Shown here: positions 51,735 through 61,201 of the stretch, piece by piece
Numbering within the stretch: position 1 is the first letter of the stretch
Layout: the number at the start of each line of letters is the position of its first letter
NCBI RefSeq assembly: GCF_014698735.1
Contig: NZ_JACJTQ010000011.1
Location: 1 to 64,000 of the forward strand
Length of the DNA: 64,000 nt
From: Anabaena catenula FACHB-362
GTDB lineage: Bacteria; Cyanobacteriota; Cyanobacteriia; Cyanobacteriales; Nostocaceae
Direction of reading: 5' to 3'
The notes under the pieces: generated by a model
Told to the model about the DNA's origin: nothing
Seen by the model: the letters and a program-made list of their open reading frames with translations, nothing else
The model's database searches: none
Translations under genes and position numbers: made by a program

Positions 51735-51841
51735 TTACAGCAATTTTCAGGTAAATGAACCACATTCTTTTCTCACGCTCCAGACGCAGAAGTGCAAAGA
51801 GAAATCAACAGTGTGGTCTAAATACATGAAAATTGCTGTAA
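51735..51841. mobile_element. MITE-like element with 15-bp terminal inverted repeats
   Basis: A 107-bp element bounded by ttacagcaattttca and its exact inverse tgaaaattgctgtaa. The interior words gaaccacatt, cacgctccaga and gtggtctaaatac recur at 63564-63643. No TSD was seen. It has no coding capacity. Confidence 0.7.
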
Positions 51842-51859
51842 GCAAGACCTCAGTCTTTG

Positions 51860-53212
51860 TTAAAAGCTGACAATATCCAGTTGACTGATACTATTAATTT
51901 CCGTAATCGAATTATAGTTCCAGCTATTTTCAAATACTAATCTTTCCTCACGTCTGGTCTGAGAATCGTAGCGAATTTCTGTGACAAATTTTATTTCTGA
52001 CTTCGATAAGTCAATATTATTTAGTCGCAGTTTGTTAAATTCTATTACCTCTGGAGTTAAAAAGTATTTGTTTCCTTTTTTGGCAATCTGTCTTGCTCCT
52101 GTACTGTTGTAAAATTGCACCCAACGATTGTTTTGACGAGCGTAGATTGTGTAGACTACATTTGCGTATTTAGTAACTGGTTTTTCCAGAATATCTAGAT
52201 GTAGAACGAAGGCTCTTTGATTGGAATTAACTAACCTGCCTAATTTAAATAAGCAATTCCAGTCTTTGCTCCTAAACGCTTTTGATGAGTAACGATTGTT
52301 TACTTGACGATATTCGCGTCTGCGATCATCATCGTCATCATCACGTCTGCGATAGTTGTTGTTATCATCATAATCTTTTTTGGTAGTTCTGTAACTGACT
52401 GTCGTTAGCTGCGTAATACTACTAATTTCCGTAATCGAACTATAGTTCCACACATCTTCAAATACTAATCTTTGGTCTCGTTTACTATTGGAATCGTAGC
52501 GAATTTCTGTGACAAATCTTAAGTCTGATCTCGACCAATCAAGATTACCTACCCGCAGTTTGTTAAATTCTATTACCTCTGGGGTCAAGGAGAATTTTCC
52601 TCCTTTTTTTTCAATTAGCCTTGCTCCGGTACTGCTATAAAATTGCACCCAACGATTGTTTTGACGAGCGTAGACTGTGTAGACGACATTTGCGTATTTA
52701 GTAACTGGTTTTTCTAAGATATCTAGGTGTATGACCAATGCTTTACGGTTGGAATTAACTAACCGTCCTACTTTGAAGAAGCAATCCCAATCTCTGATTC
52801 GATATAATTTTGATGAACGATGATATCCTCCCCTGTAATCGTCACCTCTGCGATAATTATCACGGTCATCATCATTGTCATAACGTCTGCGATTATTTCT
52901 ACGATCATCGTCATCATCATCATCATCATCATCATCGTCATCGTCATCATCATCACCTCGGCGACGATTATTGTCATTATCATCATCTTTATCTTTTTTA
53001 GACAGGAGAAAATTTGATTCTTCTTCTGTCAACTGATTTATAAATGAGTAGTTTTTTTGCTGTGGTTCACCAACATTTTTATCTTGAATATCTGCTATTT
53101 GAGTTGTTAAAGAGAGAACTTGAGAGGGAACAGAGACAGCAGCTATTACGGATAGGCTTGTAACTGTTAAAACATCTTTGCAGAACAAAGTGAAGGAAGA
53201 CTTGTGTGACAT
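51860..53212 (-). CDS. Secreted Asp-rich protein with duplicated domain
   Basis: A 450-aa protein. The N-terminus (about 1-38, ending VPSQVLS) is a probable signal peptide. Residues 75-125 are a low-complexity Asp/Arg-rich linker with a run of consecutive Asp residues encoded by a gat/cat triplet tract (52909-52948). Two copies of a about 140-aa domain follow (130-275 and 305-450), each with DW(D/N)C(F/L)FKxGRLVNSN, ILEKPVTKYANVVYT and LTPEVIEFNKLR, about 60 percent identical by eye. Each copy has one Cys (DWDC/DWNC). The second is preceded by another, shorter Asp/Arg tract. The domain family was not recognised; calcium binding by the Asp tract is inference. Confidence 0.75.
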   Translation of the reverse strand: MSHKSSFTLFCKDVLTVTSLSVIAAVSVPSQVLSLTTQIADIQDKNVGEPQQKNYSFINQLTEEESNFLLSKKDKDDDNDNNRRRGDDDDDDDDDDDDDDDDDRRNNRRRYDNDDDRDNYRRGDDYRGGYHRSSKLYRIRDWDCFFKVGRLVNSNRKALVIHLDILEKPVTKYANVVYTVYARQNNRWVQFYSSTGARLIEKKGGKFSLTPEVIEFNKLRVGNLDWSRSDLRFVTEIRYDSNSKRDQRLVFEDVWNYSSITEISSITQLTTVSYRTTKKDYDDNNNYRRRDDDDDDRRREYRQVNNRYSSKAFRSKDWNCLFKLGRLVNSNQRAFVLHLDILEKPVTKYANVVYTIYARQNNRWVQFYNSTGARQIAKKGNKYFLTPEVIEFNKLRLNNIDLSKSEIKFVTEIRYDSQTRREERLVFENSWNYNSITEINSISQLDIVSF

Positions 53213-53667
53213 TGAAATCCTTTTATGACTTGGTTGGTCAGCTAAATTACTTGATTTTGATTTTTTCTATGACTTAATGTATAGTGACAAGTTCCCAAGT
53301 CTGTGTAACTTTCTACACTTTGTAGCAGTTGCAAAGACACAACGGTTATTTTAAATACACATATGCGTAAATTGCACTTTTTGACCGAAGAGGACGCTCC
53401 AGAGTGGGAGACGCGGAGAGTCGCCTGTGTCCGACGTTCGACGCAAATGGTTTAAAGCCCCTGACTTGAGTCGTGGAGAAGAAAAAAGACATTCCTTGCT
53501 GGAATCCCCTGGCTTTAAACATGGGGTGTCCCCGCGTCTTCTTCAACATCTACCCATAGAGTTAATCTACAAGAAATGGAAGCGAGTACTCATAACACCC
53601 TTCCCCATGATCCTGAAATTTTAAGCAATACTGGTACAAGAAGGACGGTTTACAGAACATTACAAAA
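53213..53667. other. Intergenic region with an IS605-type right-end relic
   Basis: A 455-bp spacer between divergent genes. The part at 53400-53540 is GC-rich and looks like the 3' end of a TnpB-type element (listed separately). A frame at 53427-53624 is open but spans this structured DNA and is not judged coding. No other feature. Confidence 0.45.
53400..53540 (+). mobile_element. Probable IS200/IS605 (TnpB) right-end remnant
   Basis: The segment cgacgcaaatggtttaaagcccct followed by ccccTGGCTTTAAACATGGGGtgtc resembles the conserved 3' boundary of IS605-family elements and the guide end of TnpB omegaRNA, where 'ggtttaaagcccc' precedes a cccc...gggg hairpin. The word tttaaagcccct and its inverse-like cccctggctttaaa occur twice. 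No tnpA or tnpB gene is nearby. The assignment is by resemblance only. Confidence 0.35.
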
Positions 53668-55140
53668 ATGACGATTCAACCTAGTGATAAGGCTTTATTA
53701 GATTGGAGTGGTGATACTTTAGCGATCGCCTTATTTGAAGACGCAGTAGAATTAACTGGTGAGTTGGCAGCTTTAGATGAGAAATTCGCCGGCATCTTAA
53801 AAGAACTGATTGCTGAAGAAGAATTTACTGGTAAAGTCAATAGCACTATTTTCACGCGGGTAGGTGCTGGAAACAATGTGCGGAAATTGATTTTGGTCGG
53901 TTTAGGTAAACCAGACGCGCTGAAACTAGAAACTTTACGCCGTGTTGCGGCTACAGTAGCGCGAACTGCTAAAAAGCAAAAAACCAAAACTCTGGGAATC
54001 AGTCTACCAGTATTTAACAACGATCCTGCCGCAACTGCTCAAGCTATAGCCGAAGGCGCACAACTGGCACTTTACCAAGATACGCGCTTTAAATCGGAAC
54101 CAGAAGATAAAAATCCCAATATCGAAACTATTGATTTACTAGGATTAACTGGACAAGAAGCAGCCATAACCCGCGCTAATCAAATTGTTTCAGGGGTAAT
54201 TTTGGCTAGGCAGTTAGTAGCAGCCCCTGCTAACGCCGTTACACCCATCACTATGGCAGAAACTGCCCAAGCCATAGCTGCTGAACACGGTTTACAACTG
54301 GAAATCCTGGAAAAAGAAGAATGTGAAAAATTAGGTATGGGTGCATTTTTAGGAGTCGCCCAAGCTTCTGATTTACCACCAAAATTTATTCACCTCATCT
54401 ACAAACCAGCCACCACACCCAAACGCAAATTAGCAATTATCGGTAAAGGTGTAACCTTTGATTCTGGTGGTTTAAATATTAAAGGTGCTGGTAGTGGCAT
54501 CGAGACCATGAAAATGGATATGGGTGGTGCAGCGGCCACATTAGGTGCAGCTAAAGCCATTGGACAGTTAAAACCAGATGTGGAAGTTCACTTTATTTCC
54601 GCTGTCACCGAAAACATGATTAGCGGTAAGGCTATGCACCCTGGAGACATCTTAACCGCATCTAATGGCAAAACAATCGAAGTTAACAACACCGATGCAG
54701 AAGGGCGTTTAACCCTGGCTGATGCCTTGGTATATGCCGATAAATTGGGAGTAGATGCGATCGTTGATTTAGCCACCCTCACAGGTGCTTGTGTAGTTGC
54801 CTTGGGTGATGATATCGCCGGTTTATTTACACCTGATGATGCTGTCGCTTCCCAACTGCAAACAGCCTCAGAAGCAGCAGGTGAGAAAATTTGGCGGATG
54901 CCAATGGAAGACAAATATTTTGACGGATTAAAATCTGGCATTGCCGACATGAAAAACACAGGCCCCCGTTATGGAGGTTCCATTACTGCTGCCCTTTTCC
55001 TCAAGCAATTTGTGAAAGATACCCCCTGGGCGCATTTAGATATTGCCGGCCCCGTTTGGGCAGATAAGGAAAATGGCTACAACGGTGCAGGTGCAACCGG
55101 TTTTGGTGTCAGGACTTTGGTTAGCTGGGTTTTAGGTTAG
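53668..55140 (+). CDS. pepA: Cytosol (leucyl) aminopeptidase
   Basis: A 490-aa M17 aminopeptidase that removes N-terminal residues from peptides. The metal site is complete: [22 protein letters not shown], and the M17 signature [14 protein letters not shown] with Asp and Glu ligands; the catalytic Arg lies in that motif. The N-terminal about 160 residues form the macro-like oligomerisation domain. Length and ATG start are normal. It is followed by the lipid genes after 195 bp. Confidence 0.95.
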   Translation: MTIQPSDKALLDWSGDTLAIALFEDAVELTGELAALDEKFAGILKELIAEEEFTGKVNSTIFTRVGAGNNVRKLILVGLGKPDALKLETLRRVAATVARTAKKQKTKTLGISLPVFNNDPAATAQAIAEGAQLALYQDTRFKSEPEDKNPNIETIDLLGLTGQEAAITRANQIVSGVILARQLVAAPANAVTPITMAETAQAIAAEHGLQLEILEKEECEKLGMGAFLGVAQASDLPPKFIHLIYKPATTPKRKLAIIGKGVTFDSGGLNIKGAGSGIETMKMDMGGAAATLGAAKAIGQLKPDVEVHFISAVTENMISGKAMHPGDILTASNGKTIEVNNTDAEGRLTLADALVYADKLGVDAIVDLATLTGACVVALGDDIAGLFTPDDAVASQLQTASEAAGEKIWRMPMEDKYFDGLKSGIADMKNTGPRYGGSITAALFLKQFVKDTPWAHLDIAGPVWADKENGYNGAGATGFGVRTLVSWVLG

Positions 55141-55335
55141 TTTAATTTGAAGACAAGGGTGGGAAAACCCATCCTTGCCTACTCAGGGAACTCCAAAAAA
55201 TAAATTATCCAATTTCACTCCAATCAAAACGACTTTTCCACCCCCTGTGTACTTTTTTAATTTTTAATTGGGAATTTTTAATTGTTAAGTATTGCAATCT
55301 GATAAAATTTGTAAGGTTTCTTTGAGCTAGGAGCA

Positions 55336-56361
55336 ATGGGATCGACTGGTGTAAGGATCGCAATTGACGCAATGGGGGGAGATCATGCACCCGCTGAAAT
55401 CGTCTCTGGCGCACTGCGAGCGCGGGAAGAATTGGGCGTAAAAATATTATTGGTGGGTGATCCACAGCAAATTGAAGCTGCTATGCCGCCAAAAACAAAT
55501 ATGGCGGGTTTAGAGATTGTTCCTGCTGAGGAAGCGATCGCTATGGATGAGGAACCGATCACCGCTGTTAGACGCAAACGGAAGGCTTCCATCAATATAG
55601 CGATGGATTTAGTCAAGAAACAGCAAGCAGATGCAGTATTTTCTGCGGGTCACTCTGGAGCCGCAATGGCATCAGCGTTGCTCCGCTTAGGACGATTACC
55701 AGGAATTGATCGCCCAGCTATTGGGACAGTATTTCCCACAATCGTCGCAGGCAAACCAGTGATGATACTTGATGTCGGCGCTAATGTAGACTGCCGTCCT
55801 AAGTTTTTAGAGCAGTTTGCTGTCATGGGATCGATTTATAGTCAATATGTTTTGGGAACACCTGAACCCAAAATAGGTTTATTGAATATTGGCGAAGAAG
55901 ATACTAAAGGTAATGAAGTAGCTCTCCGCGCCCACCAACTCTTAAGGGAAAATACCCAAATTAATTTTACTGGCAATGCCGAAGGACGGGATGTCCTCTC
56001 TGGTGAATTTGATGTGATTGTATGCGATGGCTTTGTGGGTAATATTTTACTAAAATTTGCCGAAGCTGTGGGCGGAGTAATTCTGCAAATTCTGCGGGAA
56101 GAACTACCCCAAGGTTTACATGGTCAAATTGGCACGGCAATTTTAAAACCCAACCTTAAACGCGTTAAACAGCGCATGGATCACGCCGAACATGGAGGTG
56201 CTTTACTTTTAGGGGTAGACGGAATTTGTTTTATCGGTCATGGTAGTTCCCAAGCGCCGTCAATTTTTAGTGCGATTCGCATGGCCAAAGAAGCTGTAGA
56301 CAATCAGGTACTGCAAAGACTTCAGTCCCAATATCAAATCCTACAGAGTGAAAGCGATTAG
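55336..56361 (+). CDS. plsX: Phosphate acyltransferase PlsX
   Basis: A 341-aa soluble enzyme that makes acyl-phosphate from acyl-ACP for phosphatidic acid synthesis. It starts with the signature VRIAIDAMGGDHAP, followed by SAGHSGAAMASALLRLGRL, GIDRPAIGTVFPT, LLNIGEEDTKGNE, FTGNAEGRD, and the C-terminal GGALLLGVDGICFIGHGSS. Length and start are normal. plsX, fabH and fabD lie together as is usual in cyanobacteria, which coordinates fatty-acid initiation with lipid assembly. Confidence 0.97.
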   Translation: MGSTGVRIAIDAMGGDHAPAEIVSGALRAREELGVKILLVGDPQQIEAAMPPKTNMAGLEIVPAEEAIAMDEEPITAVRRKRKASINIAMDLVKKQQADAVFSAGHSGAAMASALLRLGRLPGIDRPAIGTVFPTIVAGKPVMILDVGANVDCRPKFLEQFAVMGSIYSQYVLGTPEPKIGLLNIGEEDTKGNEVALRAHQLLRENTQINFTGNAEGRDVLSGEFDVIVCDGFVGNILLKFAEAVGGVILQILREELPQGLHGQIGTAILKPNLKRVKQRMDHAEHGGALLLGVDGICFIGHGSSQAPSIFSAIRMAKEAVDNQVLQRLQSQYQILQSESD

Positions 56362-56591
56362 CCTTCTCTAGGAAACGCTACGCGAACAGCCATAGTCATT
56401 TGTCATTGGTCATTCAATTTTGGATTTGAGATTTTAGATTTTGGATTAACTATAGAAAAATTAATTTCATTTTCAATGCCCGATTTCTTTATTAATCTAA
56501 AATCTCCCCTCTAAAATCTAAAATTGGCACGGTCACTAGTCATTAGTATTAGTTACTTATCTTGATAAAAATGACAATTGACAACTGACAC
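56362..56591. repeat. Intergenic tandem repeat words
   Basis: Between plsX and fabH: ctaggaaacgctacgcgaacagcca (a dispersed palindrome fragment), then ttgtcattggtcatt, ctaaaatct-type words and, just ahead of fabH, the run gacaattgacaactgacacatgacaactgac, in which the fabH ATG lies. Confidence 0.55.
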
Positions 56592-57629
56592 ATGACAACT
56601 GACAAAAATGCTGAAGCTTATAGGAGATTAAGAGTGCCAATATTCAATGGTGTAGCAATTACAGGCAGTGGCTCGGCAGTACCAGCAACTACCCTAGATA
56701 ATAAATCACTAACTCAACTGGTAGAAACATCAGATGAGTGGATTACCACAAGAACAGGAATTAGTCAACGGCGGTTAGCATTGCCACCTGAGTCATTAAC
56801 TTCACTTGCTACTACTGCTAGTCAGCAGGCTATTGCAGCAGCAGGAATTAATCCAGAGGATATTGATTTAATTTTGCTGGCAACTTCTACCCCAGACGAT
56901 TTATTTGGTAGTGCTTGCCGCATTCAAGCTGAATTAGGCGCTGTCAAAGCAGTCGCTTTTGACTTAACAGCAGCTTGTTCTGGCTTTGTATTTGGACTAG
57001 TCACAGCAGCCCAATACATTAAAACAGGTGTTTATCAAAATGTACTGCTGATAGGGGGAGATATCCTCTCTCGTTGGGTAGATTGGCAAGATCGGCGGAC
57101 TTGTGTGTTGTTCGGCGATGGTGCAGGGGCAATAGTTTTGCAGGCCAGTAAGAGCGATCGCTTGTTAGGATTTTCTCTTAAAAGTGACGGCACTCAAAAT
57201 CATTATCTCAACATCGGTTATGAAGGTTCTGCCCAAGAACTGAGTCCAGGTATAAATGTAACCAAAGGAACTTATCAGCCTATCAGCATGAATGGCAAAG
57301 AAGTCTATCGCTTTGCTGTTCAAAAAGTCCCAGAAGTTATAGACAAAGCCTTATTTGCAGCTAATCTCACCGTTGACCACATAGATTGGCTCGTATTACA
57401 TCAAGCAAATCAGCGAATACTGAACGCTGTAGCGGAGCGTTTAAATATTCCAGAACATAAAGTAATCAGTAATGTCTCCAATTATGGTAACACCTCCGCC
57501 GCTTCTATTCCCCTAGCATTAGATGAAGCAGTGCGAGCAGGAAAAATTCAAACCAATGATATCATTGCTACCTCCGGCTTTGGTGCTGGTCTTTCCTGGG
57601 GTGCAGCAATTTTTCAATGGGGAAGGTAA
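56592..57629 (+). CDS. fabH: Beta-ketoacyl-ACP synthase III
   Basis: A 345-aa condensing enzyme that starts fatty-acid synthesis from acetyl-CoA and malonyl-ACP. The catalytic triad is Cys129 (TAACSGFV), His270 (VLHQANQR) and Asn300 (NYGNTSAAS). The first ATG lies in a gacaactgac tandem repeat and adds about 15 non-conserved residues; a GTG at 56634 (VPIFNG) would start closer to the conserved ITGSGSAVP, so the true start is uncertain. The last 11 bp, including the stop, are part of a duplicated unit that recurs at 57732. Confidence 0.95.
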   Translation: MTTDKNAEAYRRLRVPIFNGVAITGSGSAVPATTLDNKSLTQLVETSDEWITTRTGISQRRLALPPESLTSLATTASQQAIAAAGINPEDIDLILLATSTPDDLFGSACRIQAELGAVKAVAFDLTAACSGFVFGLVTAAQYIKTGVYQNVLLIGGDILSRWVDWQDRRTCVLFGDGAGAIVLQASKSDRLLGFSLKSDGTQNHYLNIGYEGSAQELSPGINVTKGTYQPISMNGKEVYRFAVQKVPEVIDKALFAANLTVDHIDWLVLHQANQRILNAVAERLNIPEHKVISNVSNYGNTSAASIPLALDEAVRAGKIQTNDIIATSGFGAGLSWGAAIFQWGR

Positions 57630-57903
57630 AGAGGCAGGGGGCAGGGAGCAGGGGAGCAGGGGGCAGGGGAGGGAATTTCTTGCCCAATGACCAATGACCA
57701 ATGACCAATGAATGACCAATGACTAATAACTGGGGAAGGTAAAGAGGCAGGGGGCAGGGAGCAGGGGGCAGGGGGCAGGGAGCAGGGGGCAGGGGGCAGG
57801 GAGCAGGGGGCAGGGGGCAGGGGAGGGAATTTCCTGCCCAATGACCAATGACCAATGACCAATGACCAATGACTAATAACTAATAACTAATAACTAATGA
57901 CAA
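57618..57903. repeat. Tandem duplication of fabH tail with GGGCAGG and ggtcatt repeats
   Basis: The unit ggggaaggtaaagaggcaggg occurs at 57618, at the fabH stop, and again at 57732. Each copy is followed by a purine-rich tandem (gggcagggagcaggg, longer in the second copy, to about 57827) and then by atgaccaatgaccaatgacca. The second copy has additional actaataactaataactaat units leading to the fabD start. It looks like a replication-slippage duplication. On the minus strand the G-rich runs read as Pro/Cys-rich frames that are not genes. Confidence 0.8.
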
Positions 57904-58785
57904 ATGACTAAAACTGCATGGGTGTTTCCCGGACAAGGTTCGCAAACCTTAGGTATGGGAATGGATCTACTAGAAATACCATCTGCTCAAGAAAAATTTG
58001 CCCAAGCTGAGGCAATTTTGGGCTGGTCTGTCATAGATATCTGTAAAAATGATGAAGAAAAACTATCACGCACACTGTATACTCAACCGATTCTTTACGT
58101 AGTAGAAAGCATTATCGCTGATATCCTACGAGAACGAGGACAGCAACCAGATTTAGTTGCTGGTCATAGTTTAGGAGAATACATAGCCCTTTATATTGCT
58201 GGCGTTTTTGATTGGTCTACGGGCTTACACTTAGTTAAACGTCGGGCGGAAATCATGGATAGTTCCGCAGGTGGAATGATGGCTGCACTGATGAACTTTG
58301 ACCGTGAAGAATTGGAAAAAGTCATTAGTGATACACCTAATGTAGTTCTAGCAAATGATAACAGTCCGGCTCAAGTCGTCATTTCTGGGACTCCAGATGG
58401 TGTACAGGCTGTAATGTCGCAAGTCAAAGCCAAGCGCGCTATCCCCTTAAAAGTTTCAGGAGCATTTCACTCACATTTAATGACAGCTGCTTCCACTGAA
58501 TTCCAAGAAATTCTCGACTCAGTGATTTTTGAATCAGCGGTAGTCCCAGTTTTGTCTAATGTCGAACCTGTTGCCACAGTAGATGCTGACGTATTAAAAC
58601 AGCGCCTTTCTCGACAAATGACAGGTTCAGTTCGGTGGCGAGAAATTTCTCTACAATTACCAGAAAATGGAATTGAGCGAGTTGTAGAAATTGGTCCTGG
58701 TAATGTTTTAACTGGTTTGATTAAACGTACTGCTCCAGGCTTGATTTTGGAAAACATTCGTAATGCTGCTGAGTTACCTGTTTAG
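57904..58785 (+). CDS. fabD: Malonyl-CoA:ACP transacylase
   Basis: A 293-aa enzyme that transfers malonyl to ACP for fatty-acid elongation. It opens with WVFPGQGSQTLGMG; the nucleophile elbow VAGHSLGEY carries Ser89; the malonyl-binding Arg lies in RRAEIMDSS; and GAFHSHLM bears the catalytic His (about 192). Length is normal. The ATG lies directly after the tandem repeats. Confidence 0.95.
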   Translation: MTKTAWVFPGQGSQTLGMGMDLLEIPSAQEKFAQAEAILGWSVIDICKNDEEKLSRTLYTQPILYVVESIIADILRERGQQPDLVAGHSLGEYIALYIAGVFDWSTGLHLVKRRAEIMDSSAGGMMAALMNFDREELEKVISDTPNVVLANDNSPAQVVISGTPDGVQAVMSQVKAKRAIPLKVSGAFHSHLMTAASTEFQEILDSVIFESAVVPVLSNVEPVATVDADVLKQRLSRQMTGSVRWREISLQLPENGIERVVEIGPGNVLTGLIKRTAPGLILENIRNAAELPV

Positions 58786-58845
58786 GGTAAATTCATTCAC
58801 AATTAAATTAGGGTCAACAGAAACAATTTCTAGGAGATGATGGAT

Positions 58846-59220
58846 ATGACAACCGTATCCAATGAACAATCAGGTATCATTCGGACAGAAAAAGGACTGA
58901 TGATAACCGGAACTCGTATTACCTTGTACGATGTGATGGACTATTTAAAAGCCCAATATCCATCCAAGTTGATTCGTGAAAAGCTCGGACTAAATGATGA
59001 GCAGATTAACTTGGCTTTAGCTTACATAGATGCTCATCCTGCGGAAATAGAAACTGAGTATCAAGAATTTCTCCAAACAGCAGAGGAAATTCGACAGTAT
59101 TGGCAAGAACAAAACCGCGAACGATTTGCCAAAATAGCAGCTATGCCTACTAAAGTTGGTCAGGAAGCTCTGCGTGCAAAACTGCAATCGTGGAAAGAGC
59201 GCATTACATCCCAATCATGA
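58846..59220 (+). CDS. DUF433-containing antitoxin
   Basis: A 124-aa protein of the DUF433 type. The domain (about residues 10-60) has KGLMITGTRITLYDVMDYL, where MITGTR replaces the usual GKPxxKGTR, then LREKLGLNDEQINLALAYIDAHP. A helical C-terminal part follows. The ATG at 58846 is 9 bp after an AGGAG; two upstream in-frame ATGs at 58837 and 58840 are too close to it. Its stop overlaps the next start (ATGA), forming a toxin-antitoxin pair. It lies between fabD and the desaturase gene. Confidence 0.7.
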   Translation: MTTVSNEQSGIIRTEKGLMITGTRITLYDVMDYLKAQYPSKLIREKLGLNDEQINLALAYIDAHPAEIETEYQEFLQTAEEIRQYWQEQNRERFAKIAAMPTKVGQEALRAKLQSWKERITSQS

Positions 59221-59609
59221 ATTTTCTAATTGACTATAATTTGACAGGGGACGCGGTTTTATTCTGGGGAACACTTGCAGCAGAAGGTTGGGTTGATCTC
59301 TTGTCAATTCGCTTTTTCACTTTTAAACAAATTGGATTAGCAACAGATAGTAGTGACAGAATTGTGTGGCAATTTGCTCAAGCAAACCAAATGATTCTGA
59401 TTACAGCTAATCGCAATATGAAAGGATCTGATTCGCTAGAGCAAATGATTCGTGAGGAAAATATAGAAACTTCACTACCAATTCTCACTATTGGAAATCC
59501 TGATCGATTCGATGAGCGTGGTTATAGAGAAAAATGTGCGGCTCGTCTAGTTGATATTGTATTAGATATTGAAAACTATATGGGAGCGGGTAGAATCTTT
59601 ATTCCTTGA
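59217..59609 (+). CDS. DUF5615/PIN-like toxin partner
   Basis: A 130-aa protein starting MNFLIDYNL, with the early Asp of Mut7-C/PIN-like nucleases, then DSSDRIVWQFAQANQMILITANRNM (the Asp and ITANRNM motif) and a C-terminal helical part. This pattern, right after a DUF433 gene with a 4-bp overlap, is typical of VapBC-like DUF433-DUF5615 toxin-antitoxin modules. It probably acts as a ribonuclease; target unknown. Confidence 0.7.
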   Translation: MNFLIDYNLTGDAVLFWGTLAAEGWVDLLSIRFFTFKQIGLATDSSDRIVWQFAQANQMILITANRNMKGSDSLEQMIREENIETSLPILTIGNPDRFDERGYREKCAARLVDIVLDIENYMGAGRIFIP

Positions 59610-59810
59610 AGTTTTTGGTCTGGTGGAATAGCGATTTCAATATCATAAAAAAGTTATGTAGCCTATTTTTTTGTCTAAAGATTGACTTGATGAACTCCAG
59701 TAATTTGTTAAGGGTTTCAGTAAGATAACGCCAAAAAAATCGACCTTAAAGTTCCTGACGATTTCTCAAAAATCGGCTTAATAACTATTCAAACAAAACT
59801 AAAAATATTC

Positions 59811-60929
59811 ATGAATACAGTTGAACAAAACACTTGGATGACGCAAGCAGACTATGCTAAAAAGCTGCGTCCTTTACTTCCAGCAGAAGCATTTCTCCCT
59901 GATACTACTAAAGTCTGGATTCTGTTAATTAATCTAGCAATTTTAGGGCTGGGTTGGGGAATTGCCAATCACCTTGATGACTGGAATTGGTATTTTCTCT
60001 GGCTTTATTTGCCACTAGCATTAGTGATGGGTAATAGTGTTATTGTTCTCCTTTTTAGTACCCACGATTTGCTCCACAGCCGCAGCATTAAAAATCCCCG
60101 GTTGAGGCAAGTAATTAGTCTGCTGGGATTAACAATGTTATGGATGCCACCAACTTTATGGAAGGCAGTACACAATCGAGAACATCACAATAAAACAAAT
60201 TCTTTACAAGATCCAGATCGCAATTATTTAGATAGCCAACCTCAAAATTGGGGTAAATGGATTCAGAATGCTTTTGTCCCCTCCGCTGAGGTAAATCCTA
60301 TTTTACTGTTTATCGGTATGGGTCATGCTTGGGGAGTTCACGCATTTCGTAACCTGACCTCAGTGTTATTATTTAACAATGGTAAAGCCGAATATCCTGT
60401 GGTAGCTTTTACAGTTAGTGGCAAAGAACGACGTGCGATCGCTCTAGAATTATTAATTATCATAGGAATACATGGGAGCATCTTAACTTACCTGGAATTC
60501 CATCCCGTTAAACTTCTCCTGGGCTACTTTTTACCAATTTGGATAGGCTATGCAGGTCTTATATTTTATATCTATACTAATCATATGGTATGTAAAATGA
60601 CAAGTGTAAATGATCCTCTGATCAATAGTCTTTCTATTCGAGTTCCTAAAATATTTGATGTTTTACATTTTAACTTTTCTTACCATACCGAACATCACAT
60701 TTTTCCTGGCATAAATTCAGATTACGCGCCAATGGTGCAAGAATTATTACAAACACATTACCCTGAACGTTTCAATTTGTTGAATGCTGGCAAAGCATGG
60801 CAATTGATGCTGCAAACTCCTCGTCATTACAAAGATGACAACACTTTCACAGACTGGTCTGGAAACAAGTCCGTGGAATGTCCAATCTTATGCACAAATC
60901 ATCTCACTGATGATAGTAATGCTCAATAA
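59811..60929 (+). CDS. Membrane fatty-acid desaturase family protein
   Basis: A 372-aa integral membrane di-iron oxygenase. The three His boxes are HDLLH (85-89), HNREHH (121-126) and HTEHH (292-296), with about four or five transmembrane segments (for example 35-55, 60-82, 100-118, 212-228, 236-256). The HxxxH, HxxxHH and HxxHH layout is that of acyl-lipid desaturases, but the primary structure is not that of DesA/B/C as far as I can see, so a hydroxylase or ketolase-like role is possible. Located near fatty-acid genes, but separately transcribed after a 200-bp gap. Confidence 0.75.
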   Translation: MNTVEQNTWMTQADYAKKLRPLLPAEAFLPDTTKVWILLINLAILGLGWGIANHLDDWNWYFLWLYLPLALVMGNSVIVLLFSTHDLLHSRSIKNPRLRQVISLLGLTMLWMPPTLWKAVHNREHHNKTNSLQDPDRNYLDSQPQNWGKWIQNAFVPSAEVNPILLFIGMGHAWGVHAFRNLTSVLLFNNGKAEYPVVAFTVSGKERRAIALELLIIIGIHGSILTYLEFHPVKLLLGYFLPIWIGYAGLIFYIYTNHMVCKMTSVNDPLINSLSIRVPKIFDVLHFNFSYHTEHHIFPGINSDYAPMVQELLQTHYPERFNLLNAGKAWQLMLQTPRHYKDDNTFTDWSGNKSVECPILCTNHLTDDSNAQ

Positions 60930-61201
60930 ATCTCTGTAGTAAATAATGAATGTGGAGACTTTTTCAGGAACGTCTCTACAAGCATTCTAGAAGATACACA
61001 TTTAAATTTAGTCCATGTCTAATGATGGGTTTGGCTAATGAAAAAGTTTTGCCTAAAATCATAATTATGCAATTTACAGGCGTGATAGCTTAATATAAGT
61101 TTTTGCTAAATACCTGAAAAAGTTGACATAAGACTGGTGTATATGTCTATATTAAGGTAAAAATATTACCATAACCATCCTCACTGAAATAACTTTGGGT
61201 T
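60930..61201. other. Intergenic region ahead of pspA
   Basis: A 272-bp spacer. It contains gtggagactttttcaggaacgtctctac (60954-60981), a hairpin whose outer arms gagac/gtctc match other copies in the window. The pspA promoter should be here, but no sigma-54 or clear sigma-70 box is evident. Confidence 0.4.

Larger units (their letters stand above)
51428..51859. other. Intergenic region with two MITE-like elements
   Basis: A 432-bp spacer between convergent gdhA and the Asp-rich gene. It holds an outer hairpin (aaatgtaaatgtaaaga at 51482-51497 against tctttacacttacatt at 51708-51724), a CAATAC-family element in its loop (51510-51694), and a second element (51735-51841). No gene. Confidence 0.6.

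Noticed and set aside
52810-53017. His- and Ile-rich frames opposite the Asp-rich gene
   Set aside because: They are antisense readings of the gat/cat triplet tract and not independent genes.
53427-53624. 65-aa open frame upstream of pepA
   Set aside because: It overlaps the IS605-like structured segment and has no conserved-looking composition.
57519-57862. Pro/Cys-rich minus-strand frames
   Set aside because: Artefacts of the gggcagg and ggtcatt tandem repeats.
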